A DNA stretch of 64,000 nucleotides, taken from positions 39,849,353-39,913,352 of the forward strand of contig CM055903.1 of the NCBI GenBank assembly GCA_029582155.1, written 5' to 3'. Position 1 is the first letter of the stretch. Every line of letters begins with the position of its first letter. Shown piece by piece: positions 23,400 through 35,476 of this stretch. Source of the DNA: Panopea generosa. Taxonomy: Eukaryota; Mollusca; Bivalvia; Adapedonta; Hiatellidae. The notes below the pieces were generated by a model that searched no databases, was not told where the DNA came from, and worked only from the letters and a program-made list of their open reading frames with translations. The position numbers were made by a program, and so were the translations under genes.

Positions 23400-23641
23400 T
23401 AGTCTGTAGTACGAACAGAGCTCTCCCGACTGGGTCCGTTAAGTAGCAATGTTGGCAAAGCCACCTTTGAGCACGTTAATTGGTCAGTTGCTTCAACTGA
23501 AAGTTTGAACGACATCACAGTTTAGTAAGCGTTCAATTGCTGTGATTTGTAGGACAGGCATAGAATTCCCTGCTTTTTCATTTGGGACAAATAGACCTAA
23601 TTCAGGAGACATCAGGTTCTTGGATTGACTACCAGAGGTAA
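23389..23641 (+). mobile_element. 231-bp MITE family, complete copy with 11-bp target duplication
   Basis: The element is 23400-23630. Its ends are AGTCTGTAGT...TCTCCCGA on the left and, inverted, AGTCAATCCA...TCTCCTGA on the right. The exact direct repeat ACCAGAGGTAA flanks it at 23389-23399 and 23631-23641. A duplication of 9-11 bp is typical of Mutator-like elements, so a MULE-derived MITE is the likeliest reading, by inference. An inner hairpin is suggested by family members carrying GGACCCAG and CTGGGTCC. Confidence 0.85.
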
Positions 23642-24552
23642 CAAAATGAACTTCTTAACATAGTAAAACAATACATTTGGGTAACTACGATGTTGGGGGG
23701 GGGGGGGGGGGGGGCATCTGGTGCATATAGAAGAGGACCGATATAAAGATGTGTAAGCTGAACGTTATGTCAACATAATTATATGTTGTTTAATTGTTAC
23801 TACATACCACGTGATGAAATGGTCGTTTGGCAGCCCAGAACACACCCAAGAAAAAAGCAGACGAGTATTTCAGCACGTTCATGAGGGGTAATGAAAGATG
23901 CATTAAGTCACTTCATTTTAAAATGCGATGTTTATAAAGAAATAAGACTGATGTACATATCTTCATACTGTTCAAGAAATACAACTATGTTTAAGATTGT
24001 TAAATACGCCACACACGAGGTTACTCAGGAAACTAGCTAACTGTGTTAACAAAGCCTTTAAACAGAGTGTAGCAGTTTTTATTCTGAACACGGGTTTTTG
24101 TGTACTAGATCTAGTAAACATTTGTAATGGTATTTATTAACCTTTTAATTTTGAAAAAGAAACTATTTAATTCTTGCTTTCACTCTCAGTCTATCCAACA
24201 TTGTATGGTGAGATATGTGTTTATAGTTATGTTTATATTTACCATCGTAAGTTTACATTGTAAATGCACATATATGTTTTCAGAGTATGAATTGTTAACT
24301 GTCTTGATATGTTGATGATAAGCTGTCATTTATGTTTAAGTCAATTAAAGTATTCTATATTCTGTATACAAAACCGTTTGGGTCCCGTATTTCTATTTTC
24401 GAGGAACACCGAATGAGCTCTGCGGAACCGAGAAACAAGACATAGTAACAACACTGAGTCGGGGAACAGGGCAATCATCTACACTGTATCAATTCATTTT
24501 AATATGAGGATTGTCATATGAATGTGTTGAGCAAGATCTATTGCATATGTAG
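23642..24552. other. A+T-rich DNA with a G20 run
   Basis: A run of about 20 G occupies 23695-23714 (listed separately). A 62-codon hydrophobic plus frame (24127-24315) is unrecognised. Confidence 0.4.
23695..23714 (+). repeat. Poly(G) run
   Basis: About 20 consecutive G. It could form a G-quadruplex and is a likely site of length polymorphism or sequencing error. Confidence 0.95.
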
Positions 24553-24755
24553 TATGGTGGGTCATTAAGTAGCAATGTTGGGAAAGCCCAATTTGAGCAC
24601 GTTGACTGGTCAATTGCTTCCAACTGAAAGTTTGAATGACGTCACAGTTTAATAAGCGTTCAAATGCCATGACTTGTGGGACAGGTATATAATTCCCTGT
24701 TTCACTGTGGGGTTTATAGACCTGATTTGGGGGATATCAGGTTCTGGGATAAACT
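24553..24755 (+). mobile_element. 231-bp MITE family, 5'-truncated copy
   Basis: Starts within the family at GTCATTAAGTAGCAATGTTG and runs to GGTTCTGGGATAAACT. Contains AATGACGTCACAGTTTAAT and TGTGGGACAGG. The left end is missing. Confidence 0.85.
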
Positions 24756-25189
24756 TATTGCATATAAAATTAGAAATTCGACCAAATGGGTATTATTTAG
24801 TGCGTGCATATCAACGTGCAACATAAACGATGTTGTGAAACTGATTTAGAACTGAAACAAGAAACTAAAGAAAATGAAAACAAAAAAAAAGAATAATTTA
24901 TCAAATTATTATATACAAACAATGACTGGGTAATCATAATATATGTCTAGGAGTCTAATTGTAAACAAATCAGAGCAGGGACGTTCTATAATAGTTATAT
25001 TAAATGTGTGGGTTATTGTAGAATAAATTGTTATTTACGTTAGGCATGTTGGAATATATCGCGTCCAGACACGATACTTATATTTAGCAGTTTCGTCAAT
25101 ATGAATATAACAGGCATGATGCGAATAGGTTATTGCATATATGTTGGAATACAATGTGTTCAGGAAGGAATGATAAAACTGTTTTGATT
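24756..25189. other. A+T-rich DNA, nothing recognised
   Basis: No repeat or frame of note. Confidence 0.4.
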
Positions 25190-25375
25190 AAAGCTTATTT
25201 ATTTTACATCGATTGTGAAACAAGTTCTTACAACTTAGACAAATCACGCTCAAACATTTCCTGAAAAGAACCAGTACTAAACATAAACTGATATAGTTTC
25301 TTGATCAAGGACACCACACGGAGCCGATGTGGCAAATCGAACCCAAGACCATCCAATGCTCTACTAAAACTGTTA
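25190..25375 (-). mobile_element. SINE family D, copy 2
   Basis: Plus-strand order is TTATTTTACATCGATTGTGA (tail), CAAGTTCTTACAACTTAGAC, AAGAACCAGTACTAAACATA, CTTGATCAAGGACACCACAC, AATCGAACCCAAGACC (B-box inverted) and TGCTCTACTAAAACT (A-box side). This is the clearest uninterrupted member and serves as my reference for the family. Confidence 0.85.
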
Positions 25376-25567
25376 TCACTTAATGATTTAAACTTGCCTT
25401 AATCATTTGCATTTTACTGTACTTTGCATATAATTTCGATATGTAAGGCTGGGAGAAAAAGTTTAACGCGCCGTGGAATACACCGACGTTCTTCATGGCA
25501 TTCGCAACTCGGAAACTACGTATGGTGTGTTGAAAAATAAACAATAACTGATGAGAGGATCGCAACA

Positions 25568-25803
25568 TAGTCTGTAGAACAGACCCAGCTCTCCCGATTT
25601 CAGGGGTCCGTAAAACAGCAATGTAGGGAAAGTCACATTTGAGCACGTTGATTGGTCAATTTCTTCGACTGAAAGTTTGAATGCCGTCACAGTTTAGTTT
25701 AGCCTTAAATTTCAATGAATTGTGGGACAGGAAAATACTTCCCCGCTTTTTCATTGGTGGTTATTAGACCTGATTCGGGAGATATCAGTTTCTGGGATAG
25801 ACT
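25568..25803 (+). mobile_element. 231-bp MITE family, copy
   Basis: Starts TAGTCTGTAGAACAGACCC and ends TCTGGGATAGACT. Full length with minor indels. The TAGTCT...AGACT terminal inverted repeat is intact. No convincing target duplication. Confidence 0.85.
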
Positions 25804-27321
25804 TAAACGCTACATAAGAAAGAAATAGCAGACTGGGTTTTTATTGAGTTCATAAAGGGCAACAAGACCTCGAATGATCCCTCTAGCGACGGCTGAAGCC
25901 GTTCTCTATTCTAAAATAACACCGAATAAACTCCATGATTGCAACGAACTGCTGTCAAGGCCATCTTAACTAGTCTCTTTAACGTGCCCCAACTTGATAC
26001 TGATTCTCCAAGAATACCGGGATTTTTGTAAATATTTACAAAATTTTGTAAATATTTAAAAAAATTATAATAAATAATAGCAAATAATTATTTCCATATA
26101 TAATATTATCTCTGACACCATTTGTGTCGAATTTTATTTTTAACATATTTAAATTGGATATTCAAAATCGCGTATGGGCTTTTAAAAATTATCTTAATAA
26201 AAATCAGCTGTTTAACCTTAGGTCGGTAAATTTTAACATTGTACAAGACAAGATACTTCATGTTTAACACATAAATGTTGTCATATCATCAACAGACGCA
26301 ACATGGGTTCGATCCCAAGTTCGATCTGATCACAGCCGAGTACCGGTTCTACCCAGGAAGCCAACTGAAGTGCGGTCCATATATACCTTGCGTTTTCTTC
26401 GCAATTAAGCTAAAAAATAGTATAAACTTAGAGGTACCGAATAAACGTTTTCAGTGAGAAGATCAAACGTCAATATGCAATTGTTTAGCCATAGATCATT
26501 AACAGATCTAATAGCAGGTAGTATATCCAAATATGTATTGACAAACACTACTTTGAACTCAGACAATGCTAAAAAAAGTACGAATAATAAACGAGAACGA
26601 TTATAGCTCAAAATCTTCATCATATACAAAGCATAAACGACAAAAACCTAATGAAAATGAACACTGCCTTTCCCCTAGATATGTCTATGGCACTTGAGGT
26701 AATTGGCCACTCTGATAGAAACCACTAGAACATAAATCGTTATTGGTCGTGATATACTGTTTCATGTAGAATATCTCTATAGCTTCTAAAGGATTATCCC
26801 CTGGTAGTAACGATCTGCGTAATTGACTGTGCCTCAGTCAGACGAGTTAGGGGTCCTGTTGTATATGTTCATGATTTATTCATTTTAAACATGTATTCAT
26901 ACAGGTGTGACTATCGAATTATTAAAGATGAATCACCTATAACTTTCTGTTTAGCAAAAGTTTATTGAATCATAAAAAGTAAGGTCTCAATCGATGACTA
27001 TTGTTGATTCCGTCCTAATAATTTTTCTTATTTATGAGAAATTCGTTAAAACACATGCCGACATTTTCAGTTTTATTCGTCAATGCTTTAGTATAACCCG
27101 GTACAGGACAATAGGTGACTTTATCGCGGGAAGTGATTTAATATTTGGTCAACAAAATTAAATAATGTTGTTCTACAGAGACAAAATACAATATAAGTTA
27201 TTGAACAGAATATCTATGATATAGGATGTTTGATATAAATGTGCAGTTTGACTGCTAAGATCGAAAACATATCGGCGATATAGGCGAGGCCTCTTTAAGT
27301 TAAAACAAATAATCCGTTAAG
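25804..27321. other. A+T-rich DNA, nothing recognised apart from a SINE fragment
   Basis: At 26300-26372 there is a fragment of SINE family D on the plus strand (GGTTCGATCCCAAG and GGTTCTACCCAGGAAG). A small inverted repeat, TTTGTAAATATTTACAAAATT, lies at about 26023-26045. No gene recognised. Confidence 0.4.
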
Positions 27322-27497
<176 letters not shown>

Positions 27498-27782
27498 TTT
27501 GTAAAATAATAGTACGCATTCTTATCAGCAACAAAGCAACCACAACAATCAAAGGTGACAGGGAATCATATAAGTGTTTTCTCTGTGATGTGATGTTATA
27601 ACCCCTGACTAAGGTTACGCTGCTGCACGGCTTTGTCACATTTCTAAATGACTGAAGCGGAAACAAACTTGATAACCTAAGTCAATGGATACTGTCAATC
27701 ACGAATGTCATCATGTGCATCATCTCACAAAGAGCACTCGGTTTGACCTGCTGCTTCACATTAGTCATCGGCATGGACATAA

Positions 27783-30700
27783 GTTGGTAACTAGAGCCTT
27801 GGTGTTGAAACACAAACTGTATTTAAATTGTGTTGCGTTCAACTAATATTTCGAATAATCATTAAAACACTTAGTCGGTAACAAAATTTGGGGTAGAAAC
27901 ACAAACTGTACTGAAATTGTGTTGCGTTCAACTAAAATTTCGAATAATCAGTCAAAATACTTAGTTGGTAACAAAATTTGGGGTAGAAACACAAATTGTA
28001 CTTAAATTGTGTTGCGTTCAACTAAAATTTCGAATAATCAGTCAAAATACTTAGTTGGTAACAAAATTTGGGGTAGAAACACAAAATGTACTTAAATTGT
28101 GTTGCGTTCAACTAAAATTTCGAATTATCAGTCAAAATACTTAGTTGGTAACAAAATTTGGGGTAGAAACACAAACTGTACTTAAATTGTGTTGCGTTCA
28201 ACTAAAATTTCGAATAATCAGTCAAAATACTTAGTTGGTAACACAATTTGGGGTAGAAACACAAATTGTACTTAAATTGTGATGCGTTCAACTAAAATTT
28301 CGAATAATCAGTCAAAATACTTAGTTGGTAACACAATTTGGGGTAGAAACACAAACTGTACTTAAATTGTGATGCGTTCAACTAAAATTTCGAGTAATCA
28401 GTCAAAATACTTAGTTGGTAACAAAATTTGGGGTAGAAACACAAATTGTACTTAAATTGTGATGCGTTCAACTAAAATTTCGAATAATCAGTCAAAATAC
28501 TTAGTTGGTAACAAAATTTGGGGTAGAAACACAAACTGTACTTAAATTGTGTTCCGTTCAACTAAAATTTCGAATAATCAGTCAAAATACTTAGTTGGTA
28601 ACAAAATTTGGGGTAGAAACACAAACTGTACTTAAATTGTGTTGCGTTCAACTAAAATTTCGAATAATCAGTCAAAATACTTAGTTGGTAACACAATTTG
28701 GGGTAGAAACACAAATTGTACTTAAATTGTGATGCGTTCAACTAAAATTTCGAATAATCAGTCAAAATACTTAGTTGGTAACACAATTTGGGGTAGAAAC
28801 ACAAACTGTACTTAAATTGTGATGCGTTCAACTAAAATTTCGAATAATCAGTCAAAATACTTAGTTGGTAACAAAATTTGGGGTAGAAACACAAACTGTA
28901 CTTAAATTGTGTTGCGTTCAACTAAAATTTCGAATAATCAGTCAAAATACTTAGTTGGTAACAAAATTTGGGGTAGAAACACAAACTGTACTTAAATTGT
29001 GTTGCGTTCAACTAAAATTTCGAATAATCAGTCAAAATACTTAGTTGGTAACACAATTTGGGGTAGAAACACAAATTGTACTTAAATTGTGATGCGTTCA
29101 ACTAAAATTTCGAATAATCAGTCAAAATACTTAGTTGGTAACACAATTTGGGGTAGAAACACAAACTGTACTTAAATTGTGATGCGTTCAACTAAAATTT
29201 CGAGTAATCAGTCAAAATACTTAGTTGGTAACAAAATTTGGGGTAGAAACACAAATTGTACTTAAATTGTGATGCGTTCAACTAAAATTTCGAATAATCA
29301 GTCAAAATACTTAGTTGGTAACACAATTTGGGGTAGAAACACAAACTGTACTTAAATTGTGTTGCGTTCAACAATAATTTCGAGTAATCAGTCAAAATAC
29401 TTAGTTGGTAACACAATTTGGGGTAGAAACACAAACTGTACTTAAATTGTGTTGCGTTCAACAAAAATTTCGAATAATCAGTCAAAATACTTAGTTGGTA
29501 ACAAAATTTGGGGTAGAAACACAAACTGTACTTAAATTGTGTTGCGTTCAACTAAAATTTCGAGTAATCAGTCAAAATACTTAGCTGGTAACAAAATTTG
29601 GGGTAGAAACACAAACTGTACTTAAATTTTGTTGCGTTCAACTAAAATTTCGAATAATCAGTCAAAATACTTAGTTGGTAACTGGATATTTGGGGTTGAA
29701 ACACAAACTGAACTTAAATTGTGTTGCTTTCAACTAATATTTCGAATAATCAGTCAAAATACTTATTAACTGGATATTTGGGGTTGAAACACAAACTGTA
29801 CTTAAATTGTGTTGCATTCAATTAAAATTTCGAATAATCAGTCAAAATATTAAGCTGGTAACTGGATATTTGAGGTTGAAACACAAACTGTACTTAAATT
29901 GTGTTGCGTTCAACTTATATTTCGAATAATCAGTCAAAATACTTAGCTGGTAACAATATTTGGGGTAGAAACACAAACTGTACTTAAATTGTGTTGCGTT
30001 CAACTTATATTTCGAATAATCAGTCAAAATACTTAGTTGGTAACTGGATATTTGGGGTTGAAACACAAACAGTACTTAAATTGTGTTGCGTTCAACTAAT
30101 ATTTCGAATAATCAGTCAAAATACTTAGTTGGTAAATGGATATTTGGGGTTGGAACGTAAAACTGTACTTAAATTGTGTTGCGTTCAGCTAATATTTCGA
30201 ATTATCAGTCAAAATACTTAGTTGATAACTGGATATTTGGGGTTGAAACACAAACAGTACTTAAATTGTGTTGCGTTCAACTAATATTTCGAATAATCAG
30301 TCAAAATACTTAGTTGGTATCTGGATATTTGGGGTTGAAACACAAACTGTACTTAAATTGTGTCGCGTTCAACTAATATTTCGAATAATCAGTCAAAATA
30401 CTTAGTTTGTAACTGGATATTTGGAGTTGAAACACAAACTGTACTTAAATTGTGTTGCTTTTGATTAATATTTCGAATAATCAGTCAAAATACTTAGTTT
30501 GTAACTGGATATTTGGAGTTGAAACACAAACTGTACTTAAATTGTGTTGCTTTTGATTAATATTTCGAATAATCAGTCAAAATACTTAGTTAGTAACTGG
30601 ATATTTGGGGTTGAAACACAAACTGTACTTAAATTGTGTTGCGTTCAACCAATATTTAGAATAATCAGTCAAAATACTCAGTTGGTAAATGGATATTTGG

Positions 30701-32080
30701 GGTTGGAACACAAACTGTACTTAAATTGTGTAGCGTTCAACTAATATTTTCAAATAATCAGTCAAAAACTTAGTTTGTAACTGGATATTTGACGTTAAAA
30801 CACAAACTGTACTTAAATTGAGTTGCTTTCGATTAATATTTTGAATAATCAGTCAAAATACTTAGTTGGTAACTGGATATTTGGGGTTGAAACACAAACT
30901 GTACTTAAATTGTGTTGCGTTCAACTAATATGTCGAATAATCAGTCAAAATACTTAGTTGGTAAATGGATATTTGGGGTTGGAACACAAACCGTACTTAA
31001 ATTGTGTTGCGTTCAACTAATATTTCGAATAATCTGTCAAAATACTTAGTTGGTAGATGGATATTTGGGATTGGAACACAAACTGTACTTAATTTGTGTT
31101 GCTTTCAATTAATATTTCGAATAATCAGTCAAAATATTTAGTTGGTAACTGGATATTTGGGGTTGAAACACAAACTGTACTTAAATTGTGTTGCTATTGA
31201 TTAATATTTCGAATTATCAGTCAAAATACTTAGTTGGTAACTGGATATTTTGGGTTGAAACACAAACTGTACTTAAATTGTGTTGCTTTCAACTAATATT
31301 TCGAATAATCAGTCAAAATACTTAGTTGGTAAATGGATATTTGGGGTTGGAACACAAACTGTACTTAAATTGTGTTGCGTTCGACTAATATTTCGAATAA
31401 TCAGTCAAAATACTTAGTATGTAACTGGATATTTGGGGTTGAAACACAAACTGTACTTAAATTGTGTTGCTTTCATCTAATATTTAGAATAATCAGTCAA
31501 AACTGGATATTTGGGGCTGAATCACATACTGTAATTAAATTGTGTTGCTTTCATCTAATATTTCGAATAATCATTTAAAATACTTAGTTGGTAACAAGAT
31601 CCTTGGTGTTGAAACACAAACTGTACTTAAATTGTGTTGCTTTAAACTTATATTTCGAATAATCAGTTAAAATACTTAGCTGGTAACTAGACCCTTGGTG
31701 TTAAAACACAAACTGTACTTAAATTGTGTTGCTTTCAACTTATATTTCGAATAATCAGTCAAAATACTTAGTTGGTAACTAGACCCTTGGTGTTAAAACA
31801 CAAACTGTACCTAAATTGTGTTGCTTTCAACTTATATTTCGAATAATCAGTCAAAATACTTAGTTTGTAACTTGACTCTTGGTGTTAAAACACAAACTGT
31901 ACTTAAATTGTGTTGCTTTCAACTAATATTTCGAATAATCAGTCAAAATACTTAGTTGGTAACTAGATAGTTGGTGTTAGTTTAAAACATTTAAATATCT
32001 GGGGTTGAAACGCAAACTATGCTTAAAGAGTGTTCCTTTCAATTAATCTTCCGAAAGATCACTCAAAACACTTTGTGTGT
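27783..32080. repeat. 90-bp satellite, about 47 copies, two subfamilies
   Basis: The unit contains AAACACAAACTGTACTTAAA, TTGTGTTGCGTTCAACTAAA, ATTTCGAATAATCAGTCAAA and ATACTTAGTTGGTAAC. From 27860 to about 29680 units are 90 bp and end ACAAAATTTGGGGTAGAAAC. From about 29680 rightwards they carry CTGGATATTTGGGGTTGAAAC and are 90-93 bp and more diverged. In the left part, blocks of four or five units recur with the same diagnostic variants (ACACAATTTG, GATGCG) at about 28171, 28621 and 28981. The last unit decays into unique DNA near 32080. Confidence 0.95.
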
Positions 32081-33057
32081 ACAAAATCAGTTCTTAACGG
32101 TATGTTTGGTACAATGTATCATTTTAAAGTTTCTGTCCTGTGTTGGCGGCCTTTAAAACTGACCATTCATTCGAAGATGGTAACACTGTGGTCATTTCAA
32201 ATGCATTTTTGCAGTGTACATATCACGATTGTGCATGGCATGTTTCGTATCTGTTTTAGTAGCTTTGTTAACTACGTCTCCCCCTGGACAGATATTTGGT
32301 TGCTATCTTAAAATGCCAATTTTGTTTAGCCAAATTGATATTTTACGTACTTCCCCAAGGAGGATAATAATAGAATTCGTTTCCGTTCCAAAACAATGGA
32401 ATTGCAAAAATGCATAAAAACTTGACAAACGATATAATTTTTCAGTTATATTAGGTGGTTTACATTTTTCAGACATGTACTCTAGGAAAATTAACTTAGT
32501 ATTGGAAATGAGTTGGCGACGATATTATATCAAAATCATACAAGTGGTAACAAGGAAACGACAATGAAACGATATCACAAGGATAATAGGTCAAGAACAT
32601 AGTTACAAGTGATTACTAGAAAACAAAGAGGAACATGAGTAGGAAACGATACATAAGAATACGGCAAAATAACAACATAGCAAATGTAAGTCATAACAGA
32701 CAGTATACATGTTCTACATGTTTTATCATGAATAAACCGATAAAAACATGCATGGACAACGGGCTGCCTGTCAAACTGTTTGGTGATACAGTGAATTACC
32801 AACATATCCAATAATGAATACCATATGAATATTATTGCAGCTCTTATTGATTTTGTGGATGTAATAATTTTAAATGAACTGTAACGAATGCCTTTTACAA
32901 ATTGTAAATCATATTTTATAAGAATCATTGCCAGACATTACTCATAATAAAGTTGCCCGTTGAATATTAATACTAATCAAATTTAATTGAGTATTCAGTC
33001 AAATACATTACTTAATTCAATGTTGCTTTGAGCAAAAATTAAATTTCAGGTTTGTCT
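32081..33057. other. A+T-rich DNA, no gene recognised
   Basis: A 117-codon minus frame (32575-32928) is hydrophobic and Cys-rich but has no motif that I know. No splice or promoter context supports it. Confidence 0.35.
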
Positions 33058-33240
33058 AATTTATACTAATTTATTTTAGCTCGATTGCGAAGTAAAATCA
33101 GAGCTTATATGAACTTGCTCTCGAGTCCGCTTCCTGGGTAGAACCAGTACTGAGTTTTGTTTTTCGACAGGACAACGGGTCAAGATTGGAATTGAACCTG
33201 CAACCTCTAACGTGAGCGGCCAACAGCACCACTACTTACC
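33058..33240 (-). mobile_element. SINE family D, copy 3
   Basis: Plus-strand motifs are AATTTATTTTAGCTCGATTG (tail), TTCCTGGGTAGAACCAGTAC and GAATTGAACCTGCAACCTC (inverted B-box). Confidence 0.8.
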
Positions 33241-34015
33241 CCGAGTTTGTTTAAATATATCATCTGTATTAATACTATTTTTAATATATCACATAAAATG
33301 CTTCAGTGAGTGACACATTCTACTCATTTCTAGTATATTTGTTTATATAATACAACTGTGAGTATAATCTTATATTCAATCGAATGTAAATAAAAATGCA
33401 TATAATATTGATAAAACTTAATAATGTTGATTAATCGCATATTTAATTAAGAATCAATTGCATTTTTAAAAACTTGACTTGCGTACGTTCAACAGACACA
33501 GTACCCATTGAAGACAACCGTACTGAAAGGCAACTCGTATATTCGTGTATCAAACCATAACCAAACGGGGTGATTACTTGTATATAAAACAAATTGTTAA
33601 ACTGGCTTCAAACGAATTTGAAAATAGTCACTTATGACAAAATTGTATACATATATATATGGTATTTCGGAACATGTTCAACACAGTCCGGATTTACTTC
33701 CTTCATATGACTGTGTAGCGTTTTTATGTCATTTCTTTCATACGTGCAAAATACATAATCGTCGCACAGCCCTTGATAAAAACAAACACTCGAGTCTAAT
33801 AGACATGTAGTAAAAGTGAACTATTTAATTTATAAAACTAAAGTGGAACTGTTCTAATACGATAAACTAATGTGAAACGATTCACACAGGATTATGATAC
33901 ATTTACAAACGATAAATTGACATGGTAACACGATAAACTGAGTTGGAACAATACATAGGTAGATTATGTCAATATTATATGTTTTATCAATTAGGTACAA
34001 TGTGTCGTCTAGATA
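33241..34015. other. A+T-rich DNA, nothing recognised
   Basis: No repeat array or convincing frame. Confidence 0.4.
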
Positions 34016-34310
34016 AGCTGGTCGGTTAGCTAAGTCGGTAGTGCGTCTAATTATCGATCAAGGGGTTGTGGGCTCGGGTCTCCGCTTGCTCAGTCTTCGT
34101 GATGATTGATATATATATATATATACGACACTGCGTCTCATTGTCATTCGTCTCCCATCGCTTATTAAAATGGGAGAGTTATCAGTTGCTTGCAGAGATG
34201 GGTGTGCCCAAGTACTGGTTAACCTTCTAGGATCCCAGGAAAGAGTGGTTAGGTTAATTGCATCGTCTGTTAGCCTTGATTGCATAAAACTGGGACTTAC
34301 TATACACACG
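34016..34310 (+). mobile_element. tRNA(Lys)-like SINE, family B, copy 3
   Basis: The head GTTAGCTAAGTCGGTAGTGCG is followed by a degraded B-box, GTGGGCTCGGGTC. The body is CATTGTCATTCGTCTCCCAT, CAGTTGCTTGCAGAGATGGG and AGTACTGGTTAACCTTCTAG. The tail runs through CGTCTGTTAGCCTTGATTG. A short (TA)n lies at about 34106-34124 within the body. Confidence 0.85.
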
Positions 34311-35000
34311 GGTGCTTAACGAGAAATCGTCAACATCAATAGCCGATGACTGATTGGTCAATCGCATTACTCAATCGATAGCAATACTAAGGTACAGCGG
34401 TATTGGATATCGAGGGTTCGATCCCCAGAGAAAATCACATTAATACTGAAGAATGTATACTCAAAATACTACTTACCTAGAACGAGCCCAGTTGTTAAGT
34501 ACGAACCAATCTGAGAGTGAAGGCTCTTCATCGTTTGTTATCGGTGTGAATTACAATTCTAATATATCCACAAACACTTTGTGTCAGTCACGCTAATGTA
34601 GTCCCACCTTCGCAATGTTCTTAAAACAAAAAAAATATGTCTTTACAACAGCCAGGTGTTTAGTCGGTTATGTGGATTTACATTTACATAACATCAATAC
34701 ACATACACTGTACAGCTATAACACATACTACCACAACGAAAATATAGATAGAGTCTCGTCAGAGCGTATTTATTAAATGTGTATTGAGTTAGGAACAGTA
34801 GTCCGTTGTGAGTCATTCGCCAGTCTAGTAATACCAAGCGCTCTGTCTATCCTTACTATATAATGTTGTCGAGAAAAAAAACTTGGCCTTTTATAAGCCA
34901 CTTCACTCATCCAGACTCGCATGCCAATTTTATATAATTAGTGAACACAATACATGTAAACGAACCGGTGTCGGTTCGTAATGTCGTTGGACGGAGTCAC
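34311..35000. other. A+T-rich DNA with an isolated B-box-like motif
   Basis: GAGGGTTCGATCCCCAG at about 34411-34427 looks like a tRNA T-arm, and may be the remnant of another SINE. No A-box is evident. Nothing else recognised. Confidence 0.35.
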
Positions 35001-35176
35001 GTTTCAGAGGCTGAGTAATTCAGAACGAGGCCGGGAAATCCCACTTAAGTATTTTTGTTTGCATGATCGATTTTGAATTGCATCGGAGCAAAAAAGGCTT
35101 CGTTAGTCATCAGCTGTGTAAAACAAACGCATAAAACACACAAAGGATTTGCATTCGGTAACTAAGTAGGCATTTT
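35001..35176 (+). repeat. Dispersed repeat pair with 39892-40074, copy 1
   Basis: Shares GTTTCAGA, TTTTGTTTGCATGATCGATT, CAGCTGTGTAAAA, CATAAAACACA and TATTCGGTAA-type blocks in the same order with 39892-40074. Similarity is imperfect over about 175 bp. No coding frame or terminal repeats seen. Confidence 0.75.
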
Positions 35177-35476
35177 CTCATCGAAATCGATAATTAATTT
35201 TAATCAGCGGCAAAATGATTAATTGCATAGATTGTTTTCAGGATCAAAAGAAAATTTAACTTTACTTTAAATTCGGTCAGGTATCAGTAGTTTAAAATTT
35301 GTGAATTTAACCCAAAATGAAACAAAAGGATAAAAAGTTGTTCATAAAATTCAATATCGATTAATGATACGTTGAATGCACTGGCCTGGAGACTCTGTAT
35401 ACATATGTTATGCTTTCTCTTATCTGCTAACTTTACACGAACATGGATTTTTGTCCGATAGATTTAATTTCTTTTA

